DNA of 64,000 nucleotides, taken from Niveispirillum lacus (lineage in GTDB: Bacteria; Pseudomonadota; Alphaproteobacteria; Azospirillales; Azospirillaceae). The stretch spans positions 620,001 through 684,000 of the forward strand of contig NZ_NOXU01000031.1 in the NCBI RefSeq assembly GCF_002251795.1. The letters run 5' to 3'. Shown here one piece after another: positions 56,185 through 64,000 of this stretch. The notes below the pieces were generated by a model, which saw nothing but the letters and a program-made list of their open reading frames with translations, had not been told where the DNA came from and ran no database searches. A program made the position numbers and the translations under genes. How positions within the stretch are numbered: position 1 is the first letter of the stretch; every line of letters begins with the position of its first letter.

Positions 56185-56894
56185 CCCTTGATCATCCGGC
56201 TCCCCCCTTTGACCGCCTGCCGCGCGCCATTCTGTTCGATTGGGACAATACGCTGATCAGCAATTGGCGCTGCGTCCATGCCTCCGTCAACGCGGCCCTG
56301 CGCGCCTTCGACAAACCAGAATGGACGCTGGAGGAGAGCTATGGGCGCATCCGCAAATCCCTGCGCGACAGTTTCCCGGAGATTTTCGGGGAGGAATGGC
56401 CGCGCGCCCGCGACATTTTCTACGCGCATTTTGAAGCCAACCACCTAACCCACACCGACGTGCTGGAGGGGGCGACGGAAATGCTACGCATCCTGCATGG
56501 CCTGGGCATTCGGCTGGGTGTGGTGTCTAACAAGACAGGCCGGTTTCTTCGGGCCGAGGCCGAGATGCTGGGCTGGGCGCCCTTGTTCGTCGCGCTGGTC
56601 GGGGCGACCGATGCGGCGGCGGATAAGCCGGACCCGGCCCCCGTTCACCTGGCGCTGAAGCCCATGGGGTTTGAGCCCGGCCCGGATATCTGGTTCGTCG
56701 GCGACGCTGATGTCGATATGGAGATCGCGCATCGCACGGGCCTGACCCCCATTCTGGTGGGGGATACACCGCATGTCGGCGATGGTTTGGATCGCTTCCC
56801 CCCCGCACTATGTCTTGACGGGTGTGCGGCGATTTCATCCTTGGTGAAACGGATTGCTGCTACCATATCGACGGACATCCGCACTGTTGGCTGA
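56181..56894 (+). CDS. HAD-superfamily phosphatase (Gph-like)
   Basis: Encodes 237 residues. Motif I DWDNT (20-24, nucleophile D20 and acid D22), motif II Ser in GVVSNKTG (about 113-120), motif III Lys in ADKPDPAP (about 151-158) and motif IV VGDADVDMEIA (about 171-181) are all present, with an alpha-helical cap as in phosphoglycolate phosphatases. Start GTG 56181 overlaps the dat stop. The substrate could be phosphoglycolate or another small phosphoester. Confidence 0.85.
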   Translation: MTLDHPAPPFDRLPRAILFDWDNTLISNWRCVHASVNAALRAFDKPEWTLEESYGRIRKSLRDSFPEIFGEEWPRARDIFYAHFEANHLTHTDVLEGATEMLRILHGLGIRLGVVSNKTGRFLRAEAEMLGWAPLFVALVGATDAAADKPDPAPVHLALKPMGFEPGPDIWFVGDADVDMEIAHRTGLTPILVGDTPHVGDGLDRFPPALCLDGCAAISSLVKRIAATISTDIRTVG

Positions 56895-56980
56895 AAGGGT
56901 GATTGTCGGATATCCTGATCAAACTTGGGCCCCCGTCGGATGGGTGCCCCAATAACCCGAGCATAAGCGAGGCTGCTCCA

Positions 56981-57232
56981 ATGTCAGAAAAATCCCAAAA
57001 TGTGCAGGACGTGTTCCTGAACCATGTCCGCAAGAGCAAGACACCGGTGACCGTATTCCTGGTCAACGGTGTCAAGCTGCAGGGCATCATCACCTGGTTT
57101 GACAATTTCTCCGTGCTGCTGCGCCGCGACGCCCATTCGCAGCTTGTCTATAAGCACGCGATCTCGACCGTGATGCCGGCGCATCCGATCCAACTGTTCG
57201 ATCCGCCGGCCAAGGAGACCGACCACGACTGA
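56981..57232 (+). CDS. hfq: RNA chaperone Hfq
   Basis: Encodes 83 residues. Sm1 ([21 protein letters not shown]-like region, about 12-32) and Sm2 with the conserved YKHAIST motif are intact, and the acidic C-terminal tail is short as in alphaproteobacteria. Hfq hexamers bind sRNAs and mRNAs; in these bacteria hfq is also called nrfA and affects nifA expression. ATG 56981 follows GAGG at about 56969. One base separates its stop from the TTG of hflX. Confidence 0.96.
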   Translation: MSEKSQNVQDVFLNHVRKSKTPVTVFLVNGVKLQGIITWFDNFSVLLRRDAHSQLVYKHAISTVMPAHPIQLFDPPAKETDHD

Positions 57233-57233
57233 G

Positions 57234-58553
57234 TTGAGTAATCACGAGGGGCGCGGGTCATCCACCCGCGCCCTCGTCCTGCATCCGGTCCTGCCTGAGG
57301 ACCGGAACGACGCACGTGGCCCCGAATCCCGCCTGGAAGAGGCGATGGGTCTGGCCGCCGCCATCGACCTTGACGTGGCCTATGCCCGCGCCATCCGCGT
57401 GACCCGCCCGCGCCCAGCGACATTGCTGGGGACCGGTGCGGTGGAGGAGGTGGCTGCCCTGGTGAAGGACGCAGATATCGGTCTGGTCATTGTTGACCAA
57501 TCCCTGACCCCCATTCAGCAGCGCAACCTGGAGCGTGACTGGAAGGCCAAGGTCATTGATCGCACTGGCCTGATTCTGGAGATTTTCGGAAAGCGGGCCC
57601 GTACGCGTGAAGGCCAGCTTCAGGTGGAACTGGCGGCCCTGACCTATCAGCGCTCCCGCCTTGTCCGCTCCTGGACCCACCTGGAACGCCAGCGAGGTGG
57701 TTTCGGTTTCCTGGGCGGTCCGGGTGAAAGCCAGATCGAAATGGACCGCCGCCTGATCAGCGACCGGATCGTGAAGCTGAAGGGCGAGTTGGAGGAGGTG
57801 CGCCGCACCCGTGGCCTGCACCGTAAGGCGCGCGAAAAGGTGCCCTACCCGGTGGTGGCGCTGGTTGGTTACACCAACGCGGGCAAATCCACCCTGTTCA
57901 ACCGCATGGCCGGGGCGGATGTCTTCGCCAAGGATCTGCTGTTCGCCACGCTTGATCCGACCATGCGATCCATCATGCTGCCGTCGAACCGCAAAATCAT
58001 CCTGTCGGACACGGTGGGCTTCATCTCCGACTTGCCGCACGGTCTGGTGGAAGCGTTCCGCGCTACCCTGGAGGAGGTGATGGCCGCCGACATCATCCTG
58101 CATGTACGCGATGTTTCGCACCCCGATACCGAGGCGCAGAAGGCCGACGTCGAGTCTGTCCTGAAGGGCCTGGGCATTGAGGTTGATACCGATCCGCGTG
58201 TGATGGAGGTCCTGAACAAGCTGGACCGTCTGGGGGAGGAGGATCAGCAGACCCTTCTGCGCCAGGCGCGGCGTAATGGTGGCATCGCCATTTCGGCCCT
58301 CACCGGCTCTGGCCTGGATACGTTGTTTGACGCGATCGACCGCCGCATGGTGGCCGGACGCGAAGTGGTGGAGTTCGACATCGATGTCAGCGACGGTGCC
58401 GCCATCGCCTGGCTCTATGGCAAAGGTGAGGTGCTGGACCGCCAGGATGACGAAACCTGCGCCCGCCTGCGCGTCGGACTGGACCCGGCTGATCTGGCCC
58501 GGTTTCAGGATCGTTTCCCCTATCGCGTGCGTGAACAGGCGCTGGCATCATGA
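57234..58553 (+). CDS. hflX: GTPase HflX
   Basis: Encodes 439 residues. The N-terminal HflX domain includes GTGAVEEVAALV and the GGPGESQIEMDRR glycine block (161-173); the G domain has G1 GYTNAGKST (212-220), G3 DTVGF and G4 NKLD. HflX splits stalled or heat-damaged 70S ribosomes. The start TTG 57234 is one base after the hfq stop and no better start exists near by; an in-frame GTG or ATG lies well inside the conserved region. Coupled to hfq and to the phosphatase gene downstream (ATGA overlap). Confidence 0.95.
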   Translation: MSNHEGRGSSTRALVLHPVLPEDRNDARGPESRLEEAMGLAAAIDLDVAYARAIRVTRPRPATLLGTGAVEEVAALVKDADIGLVIVDQSLTPIQQRNLERDWKAKVIDRTGLILEIFGKRARTREGQLQVELAALTYQRSRLVRSWTHLERQRGGFGFLGGPGESQIEMDRRLISDRIVKLKGELEEVRRTRGLHRKAREKVPYPVVALVGYTNAGKSTLFNRMAGADVFAKDLLFATLDPTMRSIMLPSNRKIILSDTVGFISDLPHGLVEAFRATLEEVMAADIILHVRDVSHPDTEAQKADVESVLKGLGIEVDTDPRVMEVLNKLDRLGEEDQQTLLRQARRNGGIAISALTGSGLDTLFDAIDRRMVAGREVVEFDIDVSDGAAIAWLYGKGEVLDRQDDETCARLRVGLDPADLARFQDRFPYRVREQALAS

Positions 58554-59362
58554 CCCTTCCTGACCCTGATAAGGTGGCCGCCATTATCCGGGATGTGGCG
58601 GCCACCGAAATCATCCCCCGCTTCCGCAGCCTGTCCAAGGCTGACATTAAGGAGAAGGGGCCGGGCGATCTGGTGACCGTCGCTGATGAAGCAGCAGAGC
58701 GGGCACTGACCGCACGCCTGTCCGACCTGCTGCCCGGCTCGTTGGTGGTGGGGGAGGAGGCGTGCGCCGCTGATCCCACCATCTTGTCCCGCATCACGAC
58801 CGGCAACGATCCGGTCTGGATCATTGATCCCGTTGATGGGACGAGTAATTTTGCCAGTGGTCGCCCGGTCTTCGCCGTACTGCTGGCCCTCGCGGTCAAG
58901 GGGCAGACCGTGGCTGGCTGGATCTTTGATCCAATGGGCGAACGGATGGCCGTGGCGGAGCGGGGGCAGGGCGCCTGGATGGATGGACAGCGGTTGACAG
59001 CTTTGTCCGGCGGCGCCCTGGCAACGCTGCGCGGGTCGCTTTCCACCAAATTCTTCCCACCGGAGGAAAAGAAGCGGATCGAGGCGCTACGCCCGCACTT
59101 TGCCTCCACCTACCGCCTGTTCTGTGCGGCACATGAATATCTGAACCTGCTGACCGGCAAGGGACAGTTCGCACTTTACAACCGCACCATGCCCTGGGAC
59201 CACGCCGCCGGCGCCCTTGCCTATGCAGAGGCGGGTGGTCATGTGGCCCGTTGGGATGGCGACACTTATCAACCCGGCCGAACCGATGGCGGTATCCTGC
59301 TGGCGGGCGACCGGGAGACCTGGGACCAGTTGCGCCGTTTGTTGTTTCCAGGTTTACACTGA
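58550..59362 (+). CDS. Inositol-monophosphatase family phosphatase (histidinol-phosphatase-like)
   Basis: Encodes 270 residues of the lithium-sensitive phosphatase family. Metal-binding motifs are VVGEEA (66-71), IDPVDGTSNF (92-101) and the late WDHAAGALAYAEAGG (about 215). Alphaproteobacterial relatives in this size range include histidinol phosphatase HisN and CysQ-like enzymes; the exact substrate cannot be told. The ATG overlaps the hflX stop (ATGA). Confidence 0.85.
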   Translation: MTLPDPDKVAAIIRDVAATEIIPRFRSLSKADIKEKGPGDLVTVADEAAERALTARLSDLLPGSLVVGEEACAADPTILSRITTGNDPVWIIDPVDGTSNFASGRPVFAVLLALAVKGQTVAGWIFDPMGERMAVAERGQGAWMDGQRLTALSGGALATLRGSLSTKFFPPEEKKRIEALRPHFASTYRLFCAAHEYLNLLTGKGQFALYNRTMPWDHAAGALAYAEAGGHVARWDGDTYQPGRTDGGILLAGDRETWDQLRRLLFPGLH

Positions 59363-59380
59363 GGGTGGCGTGCGCCACCC

Positions 59381-59791
59381 TTAACCCTTCGCCTTCAGCA
59401 GATCGCGGATTTCAGTCAGCAGAAGTTCGCTCTTGGTCGGCTCCACCGGCTTGGCTTCTTCTTTCTTTTTGAAGCGGTTTACCTGCTTGACCAGGATGAA
59501 CACCGCCCAGGCGACGATGAAGAACTTGATCACCGCATTGATGAACAGGCCATAATTGATGGTGGTGACACCGGCGTCCTTGGCGGCCTTCAATGACGGG
59601 TAGTCACCGCCCGACAGGCTGATGAAATAGTCGGAGAAGTCGATCCCACCCATCAAGTAACCAATGGGCGGCATCAGGATATCATTGACCAATGAGGTCA
59701 CGATGGCGGTAAAGGCGGCACCGATAATGATACCAACCGCCAGATCCACCACATTACCACGGCTGATGAAGGTCTTGAATTCGTTGAGCAT
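59381..59791 (-). CDS. mscL: Large-conductance mechanosensitive channel
   Basis: Encodes 136 residues. The N-terminal amphipathic helix [20 protein letters not shown] and TM1 with the [18 protein letters not shown] pore helix are typical, and TM2 lies about 75-97. The cytoplasmic helix ends [11 protein letters not shown]. MscL releases solutes on hypo-osmotic shock. The ATG 59791 has GGGGAA upstream; the frame extends to 59860 but without family similarity. Convergent with the phosphatase. Confidence 0.95.
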   Translation of the reverse strand: MLNEFKTFISRGNVVDLAVGIIIGAAFTAIVTSLVNDILMPPIGYLMGGIDFSDYFISLSGGDYPSLKAAKDAGVTTINYGLFINAVIKFFIVAWAVFILVKQVNRFKKKEEAKPVEPTKSELLLTEIRDLLKAKG

Positions 59792-59901
59792 GGGTTCCCC
59801 GTTCCCATCGGCAATGCCCCCATGGCGCTTGCCTGAAAAATCAGCATCTTCCATCGTCAACGGAATGGAAAGTCCGAACTGCCCGGCTGAAGGTTAATCT
59901 G

Positions 59902-60537
59902 ATGCCCTTATCCCGTCCCGTTATTGCTGAAACCATCAGCGATGTTGCCATGCTGGAAGCGCTGTATGGTCCGCCAGGGGCCCCATCTTTGGCCAAGGTG
60001 ACAGGGCAACTGACCCCCGCCTATCGGAGCTGGTTATCAGCAGCCCCCTTCTTTGCCCTGGCTACCGCAGGCCCCAATGGTCTGGACGTCTCCCCACGCG
60101 GCGATGCCGGTGCGGCGGTCGCCATCCTGGATGACCGGACGCTGCTGATCCCCGACCGGCGGGGCAATAACCGTATCGACAGCCTGCGTAACATCATCGG
60201 TGATCCGCGTGTGGCCTGCCTGTTCATGATCCCTGGCGTTAATGAATGCCTGCGCATCAATGGCCGCGCCGCCATCAGCACCGCTGCCGATCTGTGCACA
60301 CGGTTTACGGTGGCAGGACAGGTGCCCCGGTCCGTGATCTGGGTGGAGATTGACGAGGTTTATTTTCAGTGCGCCCGCGCGCTGATCCGCTCCGACCTCT
60401 GGGCCATGGGGGCCAAAGGTCGACCACAGGGCATCCCGACCGCCGGCCAGATGACGGCAGAGGCCAGCCAGGGGGCAGAGGGTGGCCCTGCCTATGACGC
60501 GGCCCTTTCCGAACGCCAGCGCCGCACATTATGGTAG
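59902..60537 (+). CDS. Pyridoxamine 5'-phosphate oxidase-like FMN-binding protein
   Basis: Encodes 211 residues. The split-barrel core contains FFALATAGPNGLDVSPRGD (about 50-68), LLIPDRRGNNRIDSLRNI (about 86-103), a GVNECLRINGRA block and VYFQCARALIRSDLW near the C-terminus, the pattern of the MSMEG_1061/PPOX-like subfamily. These bind FMN or F420 and reduce unknown substrates. GAAGG is 8 nt before ATG 59902. A small membrane protein gene overlaps its 3' end by 7 bp. Confidence 0.8.
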   Translation: MPLSRPVIAETISDVAMLEALYGPPGAPSLAKVTGQLTPAYRSWLSAAPFFALATAGPNGLDVSPRGDAGAAVAILDDRTLLIPDRRGNNRIDSLRNIIGDPRVACLFMIPGVNECLRINGRAAISTAADLCTRFTVAGQVPRSVIWVEIDEVYFQCARALIRSDLWAMGAKGRPQGIPTAGQMTAEASQGAEGGPAYDAALSERQRRTLW

Positions 60538-60851
60538 GGTTGGTCAAAACCGGGGTCGGGGGAAGAACGGGGATGTGGGGCCTTCTACGCTTTATCGCCA
60601 CGCTGATCGGCGTGATTATGTTCCTGACCCTGCCCATGGTTTTCCGGGATAGCATCCCTGACGGGCTGTTCGGCGCTTGGGATGGCCTGCTGCGGCCTCT
60701 GCGTGACCCGGTTACCCAATTCTGGTGGCAATATTTCAACCGCCTGGATCAGCAGCCGCTGTTCCAGCTCTCAACCCTTCTGACACAGGCGTTGCTGATC
60801 ACCCTGGTGATTGCTGCCCTGCGCTGGGTCTGGCAGCGCCGCACTGCCTAG
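60531..60851 (+). CDS. Small membrane protein, function unknown
   Basis: Encodes 106 residues with two hydrophobic segments (about 19-37 and 84-99) and an aromatic-rich loop (FWWQYFNRL). Start ATG 60531 overlaps the FMN-protein gene; an internal ATG at 60573 with GGAAGAACGGGG upstream is an equally good start and would remove 14 residues. No recognised family. Confidence 0.5.
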   Translation: MVGLVKTGVGGRTGMWGLLRFIATLIGVIMFLTLPMVFRDSIPDGLFGAWDGLLRPLRDPVTQFWWQYFNRLDQQPLFQLSTLLTQALLITLVIAALRWVWQRRTA

Positions 60852-60926
60852 GGGCCAAGGGGCATTGCAATGCCTCCCGCAAGGCCGGCGACTGTCGCTC
60901 CGTGCGCCCCTGTTTGCGTAAGCCAA

Positions 60927-60942
60927 GCCGCCGGAAGGCGGC
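60927..60942. terminator. GC hairpin between convergent genes
   Basis: GCCGCC-GGAA-GGCGGC at 60927-60942 lies between the small membrane gene and the convergent FAD oxidoreductase gene. Flanking CGCTCCGT and ACGGAGCG segments (about 60896 and 60954) can pair to make a larger structure. There is no T-run. Confidence 0.35.
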
Positions 60943-60966
60943 GCCCGGCGTCTGACGGAGCGTGCC

Positions 60967-62235
60967 TTACAACCAGTCCTGCAACCGGTACCACAGCATG
61001 CCCAGCACCAGGGCCGGCATTTTCAGCCCCGGCGGTCCCGGAAAGGCCCGGTGTGGCACACGGGCAAAAAGGTCGAAGCGGCCCGCCTGACCGGCAATCG
61101 CTTCGGCCATCACCCGCCCGGCAATGGCGGTCAAGGCCAGACCATGGCCGCTATAGCCTTGCGCGAAATAGGTGGTGGGGCTGACGCGGCCCAGATGCGG
61201 CATGCGGTTCATGGTGATGGCGACATAGCCGCCCCAGCAATACTCCACGCCCAGATCGGCCAACTGCGGGAAATATTTCAGCATGGTCCGGCGCAGGGAT
61301 TGTTTCAGGTCGGGCCGGTCAAACCCGGAATAGCTGACGCCCCCGCCGAACAGGAACCGGTTGTCGGGGCTGCGCCGGTAGTAATTCAGCACAAAATTCA
61401 CATCCGCCACGGCAATGTCGGACGGGATCAGGGCCTGCGCCCGCGCTGCCTCCATCCGCTCCGTGCCGATGATATAGGTGCCCGCTGGCATCACCCGACT
61501 GCGAATGGGCGGACATACATCGCCCAGATAGGCATTGCCGGCCAGGACCAGGAATTTCGCCGATACCGACCCCGTTGCGGTAAACGCCTTGGGCGCTGCC
61601 CCCGTATCGATGCGCACCACCCGGCTGCCCTCATGGATGCGCACGCCCAGCGTCTCTGCCGCCACGGCCAGCCCCAGCGCATAGTTCAACGGGTGCAGAT
61701 GCCCGCTGCCCGCATCGAACAGCCCGCCCAGATAGGCATCGGTCGCCACCATGGACCGGATTTCATCCCGCCCCACCATGCGCGTCCTTCCATAGCCCAC
61801 CCCCTCCAACTCCGCCTGATGCTCGGTTAGGCTTTTCAGATGCCGGGGTTTTAATGCAGCCAGCAGATATCCCCATTTCAGATCGCAATCGATACCATGC
61901 CGCGCGATCATGTCGGTCAGCATGGCCTTGGCCTCTTCCGACAGGTCCCACAGCCGCCGTGCATCCGCCTTCCCGACCCAGCCCTCGATCTCCGAAATGC
62001 CCTTGTTGAACCCGGTGATCAACTGCCCGCCATTGCGCCCAGACGCCCCCCAGCCCACAGACTCGGCCTCCAGAATGGTGACCGACATCCCCTTGTCCGC
62101 CAGCTCAATGGCCGTGACAAGGCCCGTATAGCCACCACCGACGATGCAGACATCGGTCGTGACATCCCCCACCAGCGGCGGGCGGGCGGGGGCAGGGTGG
62201 GCCGTGGCGGCGTACCAGGAGGGGGCGTGGGGCAT
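60967..62235 (-). CDS. FAD-dependent amine oxidoreductase (PuuB/OrdL-like)
   Basis: Encodes 422 residues of the DAO family. The N-terminal dinucleotide motif GGGYTG (33-38) with Glu57 binds FAD, the GWGASGRNGGQL block (61-72) is characteristic of gamma-glutamylputrescine oxidase-like enzymes, and the GYSGHGL block near the C-terminus closes the FAD site. It likely oxidises a secondary amine such as gamma-glutamylputrescine. ATG 62233-62235 gives the usual MPHAPSWYAATA start; an upstream extension to 62301 lacks similarity. No puuA/puuC genes adjoin. Confidence 0.85.
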   Translation of the reverse strand: MPHAPSWYAATAHPAPARPPLVGDVTTDVCIVGGGYTGLVTAIELADKGMSVTILEAESVGWGASGRNGGQLITGFNKGISEIEGWVGKADARRLWDLSEEAKAMLTDMIARHGIDCDLKWGYLLAALKPRHLKSLTEHQAELEGVGYGRTRMVGRDEIRSMVATDAYLGGLFDAGSGHLHPLNYALGLAVAAETLGVRIHEGSRVVRIDTGAAPKAFTATGSVSAKFLVLAGNAYLGDVCPPIRSRVMPAGTYIIGTERMEAARAQALIPSDIAVADVNFVLNYYRRSPDNRFLFGGGVSYSGFDRPDLKQSLRRTMLKYFPQLADLGVEYCWGGYVAITMNRMPHLGRVSPTTYFAQGYSGHGLALTAIAGRVMAEAIAGQAGRFDLFARVPHRAFPGPPGLKMPALVLGMLWYRLQDWL

Positions 62236-62344
62236 TGTCAATCGCGCGCAATGTGAAGGCAATGACCCTTGAAAGGGTAACAGGTTCATTATGTCTAGCA
62301 AAGAGTTTAGGGGATATTCGGCTGCGACGATGAAAAACCTTATA

Positions 62345-62372
62345 GTAAGTTATCTTTATTAATAAAACTTAC
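62345..62372 (-). terminator. AT-rich hairpin, possible terminator of the DUF488 unit
   Basis: GTAAGTT (62345-62351) pairs with AACTTAC (62366-62372), and the loop contains the palindrome TTATTAATAA. It lies 44 bp downstream of the 252-residue protein gene on the minus strand. Confidence 0.4.
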
Positions 62373-62415
62373 AAATACTGTTTCTGACTAAATATTGTCA
62401 AAGTAAGCTCATTTG

Positions 62416-63174
62416 TTATGTGAAATTCAATCTAATAACACCGACCAAAAGCCATTGCTCTGGACGACGTGAGTGCGTTCCCATCGCAAAAGCCATTCCA
62501 TTTCTCGGGTATTCTTCCCCGAATGTGACTTCCATACTTCTTAGTGCCTCCTGTTCCCCTTTGTCATGTCTTCTGCGATAAAAAGTAGCGGCTGTCTCCC
62601 AGTCGTCACAAGTGGCTTTGTGTGATTTTCCGTCAGAATCTTTCCAGTCAAAATGAAAAGCGAATGGGCACGGTTCCAATGCCTCTAAGTCAGGATCCAG
62701 GAGGGATTTTTGCCTAGCCGCTTCCTGATATGCGATGCGTTCTCTTTCAATTTGAGTAACACTCTTTCTTTTATAAAAGAACTTTACAGTTTCTGGTCTA
62801 ATTAACGCTAACGTCATGCCGTGGCTGGCAGCTTGGTCCGTGGAGTTCATTATTATGCGGTTTAGGAAAATAGCTCGATCCCGCTCAGGCATGATTTCAC
62901 ATGATTTGATCGTATCCTCCTGAACCCTTCTACTTTCCTTGCGTCGATCGTCAGGGCCGGGTGCAATCCAATCATATTCGATCCACTGCCATCTTCTGAA
63001 ACCCTCTTGGAGACGGCGAAAGTGTATAGGGTACTGACGACGCCATTCTCCTTGTAGCGTCACACCTGCACAACAAACCGTCTCTCCATGTTTCTGGCCA
63101 ACATGGGGTAGAGCCTTTACTAATATGACAACTCTTTCACGCCCGCTTTTCTGAAATCCATGTACTATGGACAT
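62416..63174 (-). CDS. Unrecognised Cys/His-rich protein paired with DUF488
   Basis: Encodes 252 residues. Strong, repeated motifs suggest a conserved family that I cannot name: VVILVKALPHVGQKHGETVCCAG (residues 15-37, in two stretches), RRWQWIEYDW (60-69), SRRVQEDTI (81-89), ALEPCPFAFHFDW (165-177), HKATCDDWETAATFYRR (185-201) and GMAFAMGTHSRRPEQWLLVG (226-245). Conserved-looking Cys34/35, C169, C189 and His23, 29, 185, 234 could bind a metal. It overlaps the DUF488 gene by 38 bp and is AT-richer than the genome average here. Confidence 0.6.
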   Translation of the reverse strand: MSIVHGFQKSGRERVVILVKALPHVGQKHGETVCCAGVTLQGEWRRQYPIHFRRLQEGFRRWQWIEYDWIAPGPDDRRKESRRVQEDTIKSCEIMPERDRAIFLNRIIMNSTDQAASHGMTLALIRPETVKFFYKRKSVTQIERERIAYQEAARQKSLLDPDLEALEPCPFAFHFDWKDSDGKSHKATCDDWETAATFYRRRHDKGEQEALRSMEVTFGEEYPRNGMAFAMGTHSRRPEQWLLVGVIRLNFT

Positions 63175-63652
63175 TCCTTACCTGCCTGCTAAGGCCGTGT
63201 CTGACGCCTAAGTGGAAAATCGGCACGGTAATCTTATCAGAAATAGCTTCAGCGACAATGCTTCTATGGCATTCAGAGTGACTGCGCTCGTAGCACAGCA
63301 AACAAGCACCGCCTTTCTCAACGTGCTGAACTGCAAGCGATAAATCTCTCTGGGCTGCCACTGATTTCATATGTTCATTAAAAATATCTTTAAATTTTTT
63401 ATAGTCACCGGCTCGCGCAGCTTCACGGCCTGCCTTTGGGTCACCTAATCCACGAAGATGAATGTACTCTATGCCTGCGTCAGCTAATGCCTCGGAAAGG
63501 GCCTTTTTTGCGAATCCCTTTCTTCGCGATATGGGAAGTTCTCTAATGTCTATAATGCGCTCCACCGAGGCGGTTTTGAGCGTGGCAATGAAATCCGCTA
63601 TGTCAGCGGATTCATATCCTATCGTCGCTAGTCTGATTTTATCCATCATCAT
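63137..63652 (-). CDS. DUF488 domain protein
   Basis: Encodes 171 residues. DUF488 marks: ATIGYES (9-15), RIIDIRELPISRRKGFAK (33-49), the Gly/Leu-rich HLRGLGDPKAGRE and the C-terminal CLLCYERSHSECHR (117-130). The IDIRE and C-x2-C/ECHR residues are conserved across the family, whose chemistry is unknown. ATG 63650-63652 is the first of three consecutive ATG codons; the earlier frame to 63703 is not supported. It overlaps the downstream 252-residue gene, so they form one translational unit. Confidence 0.8.
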   Translation of the reverse strand: MMMDKIRLATIGYESADIADFIATLKTASVERIIDIRELPISRRKGFAKKALSEALADAGIEYIHLRGLGDPKAGREAARAGDYKKFKDIFNEHMKSVAAQRDLSLAVQHVEKGGACLLCYERSHSECHRSIVAEAISDKITVPIFHLGVRHGLSRQVRNVHSTWISEKRA

Positions 63653-63944
63653 TCTGAGAGTTTTGAATGAATCGGTGTCGTCTGTCAATCTACATAAAGT
63701 CATTCATGAGTTGATATTTCTTGCTAAGATGTGCATGAGTAGAAGGATTTTGTCAAAATGGAATTGATAGGTGCTAACCGGCCTCGCTACTTTGTTTATC
63801 AGGTGGTAGCCGCAGTGTTAAAGTACTTCAAAATAGACAGCGGCGAAGCCAGTAGTTCGCCGTGGAATTCAGCATTGGGTAACCAAAATCTTCATATGTT
63901 CAACAACTCATTGATTGTCACTTCGTCCTCCCCCTCCCCCCACC

Positions 63945-64000
63945 TCACGCCCTATCCCGTTCATGCTCCATATAAGCCCGCAGCACCCCGTTCATCCGCG
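63945..64000 (-). CDS. C-terminal fragment of a possible BrnA-like antitoxin
   Basis: Reading minus from the window edge, the last codons give RMNGVLRAYMEHERDRA and TGA at 63945-63947. The RMNxVLRAYME pattern matches the C-terminus of BrnA-type RHH antitoxins, whose genes follow brnT. Only ~17 codons are visible, so this is a weak call. The remaining ~290 bp up to the DUF488 gene contain a 7-bp hairpin (63841-63862) and nothing else that I can support. Confidence 0.3.
   Translation of the reverse strand, partial: RMNGVLRAYMEHERDRA

Noticed and set aside
63758-64000. Plus-strand frame open to the window end (starting MELIGANRPRYF)
   Set aside because: It lacks a good ribosome binding site, its second half is Ser/Pro-rich and overlaps the BrnA-like tail on the other strand, and the end is outside the window.

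Overview
The window is high-GC DNA from an alphaproteobacterium. Gene content and order (dusB-ntrB-ntrC, then ntrY-ntrX-trkA, then dat-hfq-hflX; ispDF-pncC divergent from dusB; proA-nadD-rsfS-rlmH; argS-SPOR-nagZ-M50 protease-scpA-scpB) point to Rhodospirillales, probably an Azospirillum/Niveispirillum-like organism. That placement is inferred from synteny and was not tested by a search.

Layout. 1-5.9 kb: partial unknown gene, a perfect palindrome, trmJ, cimA, lipB, an ArsC/YffB-type reductase, a Tat-exported esterase. 6.4-9.1 kb: a nitrate/sulfonate/taurine-type ABC importer (binding protein, permease, ATPase), then a Thr/Asp-rich repeat protein. 10.0-12.9 kb: proA-nadD-rsfS-rlmH (minus strand). 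13-21.9 kb: housekeeping metabolism (aspartate aminotransferase, class III aminotransferase, gap, mnmA, epoxide-hydrolase-like enzyme, cold-shock protein) with several small conserved proteins and a NERD-like membrane protein that seems to have lost its catalytic residues. 21.9-31.9 kb (minus strand): an amidoligase-type set (DUF2126 with transglutaminase domain, ATP-grasp/alpha-E fusion, stand-alone transglutaminase) followed closely by a HerA-like ATPase and an orphan family 5 solute-binding protein. 32.2-41.6 kb: argS to scpB, a lipoprotein, a nucleotidyltransferase, pncC and ispDF.

41.8-58.6 kb is the nitrogen-regulation/potassium/RNA-chaperone block. It is interrupted twice. Between ntrC and ntrY lies a ~2.7 kb island holding REP-like palindromes, an orphan RHH antitoxin, a VapBC pair, a low-GC unknown gene, a short diverged copy of an ntrC segment and a chimeric antitoxin (MazE-like N-terminus joined to a RelB-like C-terminus). 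Between trkA and dat lies a lower-GC TPR/glycosyltransferase-like gene. 58.5-62.2 kb is ordinary (inositol-phosphatase family, mscL, FMN-binding protein, FAD amine oxidase). 62.3-63.7 kb is an AT-richer two-gene unit (DUF488 protein overlapping an unrecognised 252-residue Cys/His-rich protein), followed by the C-terminal tail of what may be a BrnA-like antitoxin at the window end.

The best candidates for something undescribed are the chimeric antitoxin and its island, the DUF488 two-gene unit, and the coupling of a HerA-type ATPase to the amidoligase genes. No tRNA, rRNA, CRISPR array or complete insertion sequence was recognised.
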